From: Polychytrium aggregatum
Taxonomy: Eukaryota; Chytridiomycota; Chytridiomycetes; Polychytriales
Length of the DNA stretch: 21,421 nucleotides
Direction: 5' to 3'
NCBI RefSeq assembly: GCF_025602895.1
Contig: NW_026516569.1
Location: 1-21,421 of the forward strand
The notes beneath the pieces are model-generated. The model worked only from the letters and a program-made list of their open reading frames with translations. It made no database searches and was not told where the DNA came from. Made by a program: the position numbers and the translations under genes. Below are positions 16,804 to 21,421 of the stretch, in pieces (positions within the stretch are counted from its first letter, which is position 1; the number at the start of each line of letters is the position of its first letter).

Positions 16804-17303
16804 ATTTGTCTAGACCGGGATCCCGAGCCTGCTCTTCGGCTATGAGCTGCAGCAAATCCACAGGGTCACTGCGACTTGCAACCGAAGAGCGGGCGTCTCT
16901 GCTTCGGAGCACGCGTATCACCGCGGCAGGATCGAGAAGCAGAGGCGGATCCCTCGACACGGAGGCCGACGAAGGGATGTAGTCCGAGCGACGAGACAGG
17001 GCATCGGCCTTGCCGTTCCTCGCACCAGGACGGTACTGGATGCGGATGTCGAACCGAGACAAGAACTGGGACCACCGTGCATGACGCTGGTTTAGGATGC
17101 GAGCCGTTGCCAGGTACTCCAAGTTCTTGTGATCGGTCAGAACGGCAACGGGATGCTGGGCGCCTTCGAGGTAGTGTCGCCACGCCTCGAAAGCCTCCTT
17201 GATCGCCAACAGCTCTTTCTCGTATATGCTGTAGTTACGTTCAGCATTCGAGAGTGTCCGCGAATGGAACGAGCAAGGATGAAGGCGATCATCAGCACCC
17301 CGC
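16804..17303 (-). pseudogene. pol: C-minus Pol, 5' remainder: RNase H and linker
   Basis: Same protein as C-plus from RGADDRLHP to GLDKYR: RNase H E (EKELL), D (TDHKNL) and D (ADALSRR), then the linker before integrase. The first RNase H aspartate and all of RT are missing because LINE E joins at 17303/17304. It is open throughout and joins the 3' part in frame when D is removed. Confidence 0.92.
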
Positions 17304-17316
17304 TTTTTTTTTTTTT
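17304..17316 (-). terminator. Poly(A) tail of LINE E
   Basis: Thirteen T on the plus strand, directly against the C-minus sequence GCGGGGTG. The element's AATAAA (TTTATT at 17332-17337) lies 15 nt before the tail, as expected for a retrotransposed polyadenylated RNA. Confidence 0.9.
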
Positions 17317-17431
17317 GTTACTATAGTCAACTTTATTCAAGAAGACAAGCCATCAGGTCCAACAGGTTGGTACCCCGGCACGTTGAGTACACAGGCAAGC
17401 CTATTTACTCCTGTTGCAGCCTAGTGCTGCC
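17317..17431 (-). other. 3' UTR of LINE E
   Basis: About 115 nt between the ORF stop and the tail. Apart from AATAAA I see no repeat or stem worth naming. Confidence 0.75.
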
Positions 17432-20193
17432 TCAGCTGCCCACAAGGTCTGAGACCAAGCGGGTGAACACATTTTCGAGCAGTTCCCACAAGGGAACAGC
17501 AGGATCGAGGGGGGGTCGGGGTGGAGGAATGACAAGTGCTGACACTATACTACGCTGTGATGAGGGTGCAGGGAGAGACTGCAAGGGTGGGACTACACTG
17601 GGTGTGGGAGTGGGTGGTGGTGCTGGGTGTGCACCAAGTGCGAATGCTCGGAAGGCAGTGCGGGGAGCGGGTACATGAGCAGCAAGTGATCCAAGTGCGG
17701 GAGGGGTGCGACTGCGAGGGGGAGTGCGATCGAAACTGAGCAGGTCCAGCAGCTTGTCCACTGGTCCCACTCCGGCTATACCACTTTCCACCCAAGTCGG
17801 GTGGGCCGTCTTGAGGGCTGCGACCTTGCGGACCAGGACTTGATGCGGATCCACACACTGCTGTGCGTGGGTCCTGGTCAAGTCGATCCCGGATCCGTGT
17901 CGAGCCAGGTTCTTGCACTTGCGGTAGCCAAATCTGAAGTGGCCTGGGAGAGCACCGAGTCGCCATCGGACCATGAACATGAGCATGATCATGGATCCTT
18001 GGTACCCGCGAGCCTCCCAGAGTCCCGACATCTTGGTCGACGGGGTGCAGGCGGCGGTGAGCTGCTTGGAGCGGTCGAAGCCGTTCTTCATGTGGTCCTC
18101 GAAGATGAGGGTCTTGATCGGGACGGGCTGGGGTCGGGGCGGTCCGGGCGGCGGCGGCTGGTGTCGGGTCTTGCCTCGGTAGATCTCCGTGGCCGTGAGG
18201 GAGTGGTCGGCCTCTTGTCGGCGGACCACCATGGCCCAGTGCGGATCGGCTCGGACTCCTTGGCCGAGGAACTGGTCGGGGTGGTAGGGCGCAATGATCT
18301 TGTTGCGCAGGATCATCGACAGCATCTTGTCGCCGTCAGAGACTTGGTCGTCCCAGCGGGCCCAGTTCTGCAGGGCCAGCATCTTGACACGGACCGACAT
18401 CTTGGGAAGGCCGCAGTTGAGGTGCATGGCACCGACGGGAGTGCCGGGGCCGACGCGGAACATGGTGCGGAGGGCCGTCATCTGGGCGTCGTCGAGGCGG
18501 TCGCGCAGAGCTGGGTCGGGGATGTCCATGGCCATCCCGTATTCGAGGGTCGGCCGCACAAAGGTCTTGTAGACCTGGGTGATGGTCTTGGCCGAGACCT
18601 TGCCGAGGGTGATGCCGAGTCCAACCACGGTGTCGGTGACCATGTGGACCTTGCGGAGGAGCTTGTCGAACTGGAGGTCCGGGCGGAATCCGTCAATGTC
18701 GACCATGACACCGAGGTAGCGGAACTGGAGGACCTTGGGCAGCTCGGTGCCGTACAGCTTGGCGGGATGGAGCTGGTCGACGTTGCAGGCCGAGTACAGC
18801 ACCTCGCACTTGGGAGGCGAGAAGCGGTACCGGTTGTCGATGCTGTGGCGTTCGCAGATATCCAGCATGGCCTGGGTGCGGCCAGCCGGACAGATGAGGA
18901 CACCGTCATCGGCAAACCAGAGCGAGTTGACCCGGAGACGGTGGTGGCGACTCGAGGCAAGCACAAGTCCGTCCTCGGCTCGGAGCAGTCCAGGCAGGTC
19001 GTCAATGTGGGCACTGAACAGAAGGGGACTCAGGACCGAGCCTTGGATGAGACCCTTCTGCAGCCACACAGGCTGCGACGTGCGGCCCTTGCTGGCGACG
19101 CGGACAAGAGTGCGGTCGAACATGGCCCTGAGGACCCCGACGGCGACCGGACCAGCACCTCGGGTGGCGATCTTGTCCCAGAGGCGCTCCCGCCAGACAG
19201 TGTCGTAGGCGGCCTTGATGTCGAGGAAGACCAGGCTGTACTCGTCGTCGCGGATCTTGTTCATGCGGACAAGAGCGTCGAGCGAGTACACCTGGTCGAG
19301 GGTGCCTCGGTCCGGGCGGAAGCCTCCCTGGGCAATGTCCATGATGCCGATCTCGCGGGTGAGGAACGGCAGCAGGACTCGCTCGGCGATCTTGCGGAGG
19401 ACCTGGGTCAACCCGATGGGCCGGTACATGGCCGGATCGAGGATCGAACCCTTGTTCTTGTAGACCGGGTGGATCAGGACAGTGTTCCACTCGGTCGGGA
19501 CGACGGAGGCCTTGAGGGCGGCCAGCAGGATGGCCCGGAGCCAGGGAGCGACCACGGGAGCGACAGGGTGCAGCATCTCGGCCTTGATCTTGTCCGGGCC
19601 GGAAGACTTGCGCTTGGGGGACTTGACGATGGCATCGGCCACCTCGTCCGACGACAATCGGGGAATGGAGCGGTCCTCGGGGAGCAGGCGCGGAACAGTG
19701 TCCAGGGGTCTTGGGCCGACGGTCCGGTCAAAGGCGGCACCGGGGGTGTCCTGGGAGTGCGAGGAGACCTTGCCGTAGTGGACCACAAGTCGCTCGAGGG
19801 CCTCGTCCGAGTTGTCAAAGTGGAAGGCGTCGTCGAGCTCCTTGCGCTTCTTCATGGCGGCCAGGGACTTGGCGACCTCGGAAGCGTTGAGGGAGTGCAG
19901 CTTGTTCATGGCCAGGGTCTCGGCTGCTCGGCGGGACTGGACGATGAGGTTCTTTTCTTGTTTGCGGACAGCGCGGAGTTCGGCGCGCTTGTCCTCGGCG
20001 ACGCGGAGGGAGAGCCCGGGCAACTTGAGCTGGTAGATGAGATCGCGGCGCCTCTCGCGAAGCTGCCGCATCTCGGGGATCAGGGCCGGGTCCTTCCAGA
20101 CGGTCTTGATGGAAGCCTTGCCGATGGTGGAGTCGGCAGCGGTGGTGATCAGGGCGATCATGATGGACCAGGCGCGGTCGATTGCAGTCCTGG
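17432..20193 (-). CDS. LINE E ORF: reverse transcriptase and C-terminal domain
   Basis: Copies LINE RNA at a nicked target. One frame is open from about 20193 to the stop at 17432; codons further upstream in this frame are not part of the protein. RT motifs in order: SSGPDKIKAEML, MYRPIGLTQVLRK, GGFRPDRGTLDQV, FLDIKAAYD (motif A, aspartate near 19221), GLIQGSVLSPLLFS, FADD at 18905-18916, YLGVMVDIDG and RPTLEYGMA. The C-terminal domain has conserved-looking blocks (NCGLPKMSVR, LALQNWARW) and a Cys/His group (CKNLARHGS ... HAQQC near 17860-17920), not a classical CCHC. A Pro-rich tail follows. No RNase H is evident. No stop or shift interrupts this 2.7-kb part. It is a relative of LINE F at 6582-7255. 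Confidence 0.88.
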
Positions 20194-21419
20194 GCCGCAC
20201 TCTCCGAGATCGGAATGACCGATCCCCTTGAGATTGGCCGGAGTGCAGCCTGGATGCGCTGCAGACCGCGTTCGCGCTCGTCCAGCAGCGCCAAGAGGTA
20301 CTGGGCGCGGACGGCAGGATCCTCGAGCTGGGCGATCTTCCACTGCCATTGGTCGACCTTTGGGTAGTACTTTGGCTGTACCCGCAGAGTCGCCCAGATG
20401 GGGAAGTGGTCGGACTGGCCACGGAAGGCACCGGCAGTGTCGACCTGCAGCAGCGGGTCGTTGTTGGCCTGGCGATGCGACACAAAGATGTAGTCGATCG
20501 TTGTCCAGCTGGGACCACCGCTGCCGGGTGTGGGTCGGGATCACAGCTGGAGGCACAACGCGGAGACCGGCGCGGGAGACAGTGTCCTCGAGGATCTTCT
20601 CCCTGCCACGGAGCGGCGTGGGCAGTCCGCTCAGGGCACTGAGGTGGGCATTGAAGTCACCCACCACAATGACCTGGGCGTCGGGGAGGGCGGCCTTGGT
20701 GTGGATCGACTGGAGGGCCTCGCGGTAGTCCGTCCAGCTTGAGGCTCGGGGACAGGTAGAAGTTGCCGATGTGGATTACGTGTTTGTATGTCACCCACAT
20801 GGCGTCGCCCTTTGTCGCTGACTTCAATGTTGGTGAAGTCGTGCGGGTCGATCCTGGCCGGGTTGTAGAGGATGGCGATGCCTCTACCGGCGCGGCAACG
20901 GGGACCAGGGACCTTGACGGCATAGCCACAGAGAGGGCTGCGGGGTTCGAGGTCGGCGAGGGTTTCTTGGACACCGACAAAGTCGATGTCGTTGGTGTCG
21001 ATGAGGTTCTTGAGTTCAACGTCGTTGACGTTGATGCCACAGACATGAAGGAAGCGACGGTCAGGGATGTCTGGGCCCTGCCGCCTCCCTGCGAGGGGTG
21101 TGGATTCATTGGAGTCGTGCAGCGCTGCTGCTGGCCCGGGGGCCTCTCCTTCAGAGTCAGTGTCCATGACGGACAGCGGGACTCTGTAGGCGGGGTGAGG
21201 CTTGCTGGGCTTTGACGAGGCACCAGCGGCGGGGGCAGCAGCAGCAGCGACAGCAACGACAACGGCAGGGGCAGCGGTAGCGGCAGCGGCAGAGGCAGAC
21301 GACGAGGCAGCGGCAGCGGCAGAACCAGGGACCTTGGGGACGGCGGTGATGTCCGCCCGCTTGACCTCCTTGCCGGATAGGGCCTTCTTGAGGAGCGAGT
21401 CGTACTCGTCGCGGTACTC
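20193..21419 (-). pseudogene. LINE E ORF, 5' part: Ala-rich region and AP endonuclease with four +1 shifts
   Basis: An APE-type endonuclease nicks the target DNA. From the right edge one frame reads EYRDEYDSLLKKALSG, a poly-Ala/Ser/Val stretch and the start of the endonuclease (VQET near 20965, catalytic Glu). Later motifs lie in other frames: GDFNAH near 20650, TIDYIFVS near 20490, SDHFPIW near 20405. The frame moves +1 four times, near 20809, 20731, 20512 and 20193. Each change can be explained by one extra G or C in a run of two or three. As written the gene is broken; the motifs are otherwise well kept, so either decay is very recent or the sequence has consensus errors. Confidence 0.85.
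21224..21323 (-). repeat. Low-complexity trinucleotide tract in LINE E
   Basis: GGC/AGC/GAC-type triplets on the plus strand, encoding a run of Ala with Ser, Val and Thr on the minus strand. Probably a flexible linker before the endonuclease, prone to length change. Confidence 0.7.
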
Positions 21420-21421
21420 CT

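Larger units (their letters stand above)
9513..17303 (-). mobile_element. C-minus: Ty3/gypsy chromovirus, split by D and cut by LINE E
   Basis: Reverse-oriented copy of the C family. Its own sequence is 9513-11331 plus 16804-17303, together 2319 bp. That is exactly the length of C-plus 4263-6581, and no difference was seen where I compared them. Its 3' LTR end sits precisely on B protease sequence, with CTTGC (9508-9512) as the expected target duplication. Removing D and one ACGGT restores the pol frame. The 5' end is lost at the LINE E poly(A) junction, and probably resumes off the right edge. Confidence 0.93.
17304..21421 (-). mobile_element. LINE E: non-LTR retrotransposon, 5' end beyond window
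   Basis: Reads right to left: Ala-rich N-terminal region, AP endonuclease, reverse transcriptase, C-terminal domain, 3' UTR with AATAAA and a 13-nt poly(A) tail that joins C-minus. There is no LTR. The intact tail and the matching undamaged target sequence suggest a recent insertion into C-minus. Confidence 0.93.

Noticed and set aside
17801..20218. An 805-codon open frame on the plus strand, opposite the LINE E reverse transcriptase.
   Set aside because: It is a mirror of codon bias in a GC-rich gene: rich in Val, Gly, Leu, Asp and Glu, with no motif, and the opposite strand carries clear RT motifs.
1..21421. CRISPR arrays, operons, tRNA or rRNA genes, or a host gene.
   Set aside because: No spaced repeat array, no RNA gene fold and no non-transposon protein was found; the sequence is accounted for by retrotransposons.

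Overview
This window is a retrotransposon graveyard, or nursery, with no recognisable host gene. Every part of the 21.4 kb that I could assign belongs to one of three Ty3/gypsy chromovirus families or two related LINE families. GC-rich sequence, chromodomain integrases, one family with a Tf1/sushi-like self-primer and several nested young copies all fit a eukaryotic, most likely fungal, genome. The lineage cannot be fixed from this sequence. Nothing here is bacterial.

Layout, left to right. (1) 1-3796, +: element A, its pol (RT, RNase H, integrase, chromodomain) and 3' LTR; the 5' part lies off the left edge. (2) 3797-6581, +: C-plus, the 3' half of a second chromovirus; A has inserted into its reverse transcriptase just after the catalytic YxDD codons. 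(3) 6582-7255, -: a piece of RT from LINE F, the oldest layer visible. (4) 7256-9512, +: element B, same family as A, with 5' LTR, gag and the start of protease; it is cut by C-minus. (5) 9513-17303, -: C-minus, a second copy of the C family in opposite orientation. It is split at 11332-16798 by element D and cut at 17303 by LINE E. (6) 11332-16798, -: element D, complete, with identical 309-bp LTRs, a 5-bp target duplication (ACGGT), gag, a frameshift site and a full pol. (7) 17304-21421, -: LINE E, with poly(A) tail, RT and an AP endonuclease region broken by four +1 shifts; it runs off the right edge.

Inferred insertion order: B and C-plus into LINE F; A into C-plus; C-minus into B; D and LINE E into C-minus. 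All three LTR families carry an integrase chromodomain with the aromatic-cage positions kept. Known chromoviral targeting to heterochromatin would explain why elements land in elements.

Most interesting: a textbook -1 frameshift module in D (GGGAAAC, 6-7 nt spacer, 12-bp stem holding the gag stop) with a matching GGGAAAT site in B; an 11-nt self-primer in B; a repeated LCVVREV peptide on both sides of D's protease; an array of four look-alike hairpins in B's leader; two C copies forming a 2319-bp inverted repeat with no difference seen; and four same-sign homopolymer shifts clustered in LINE E.
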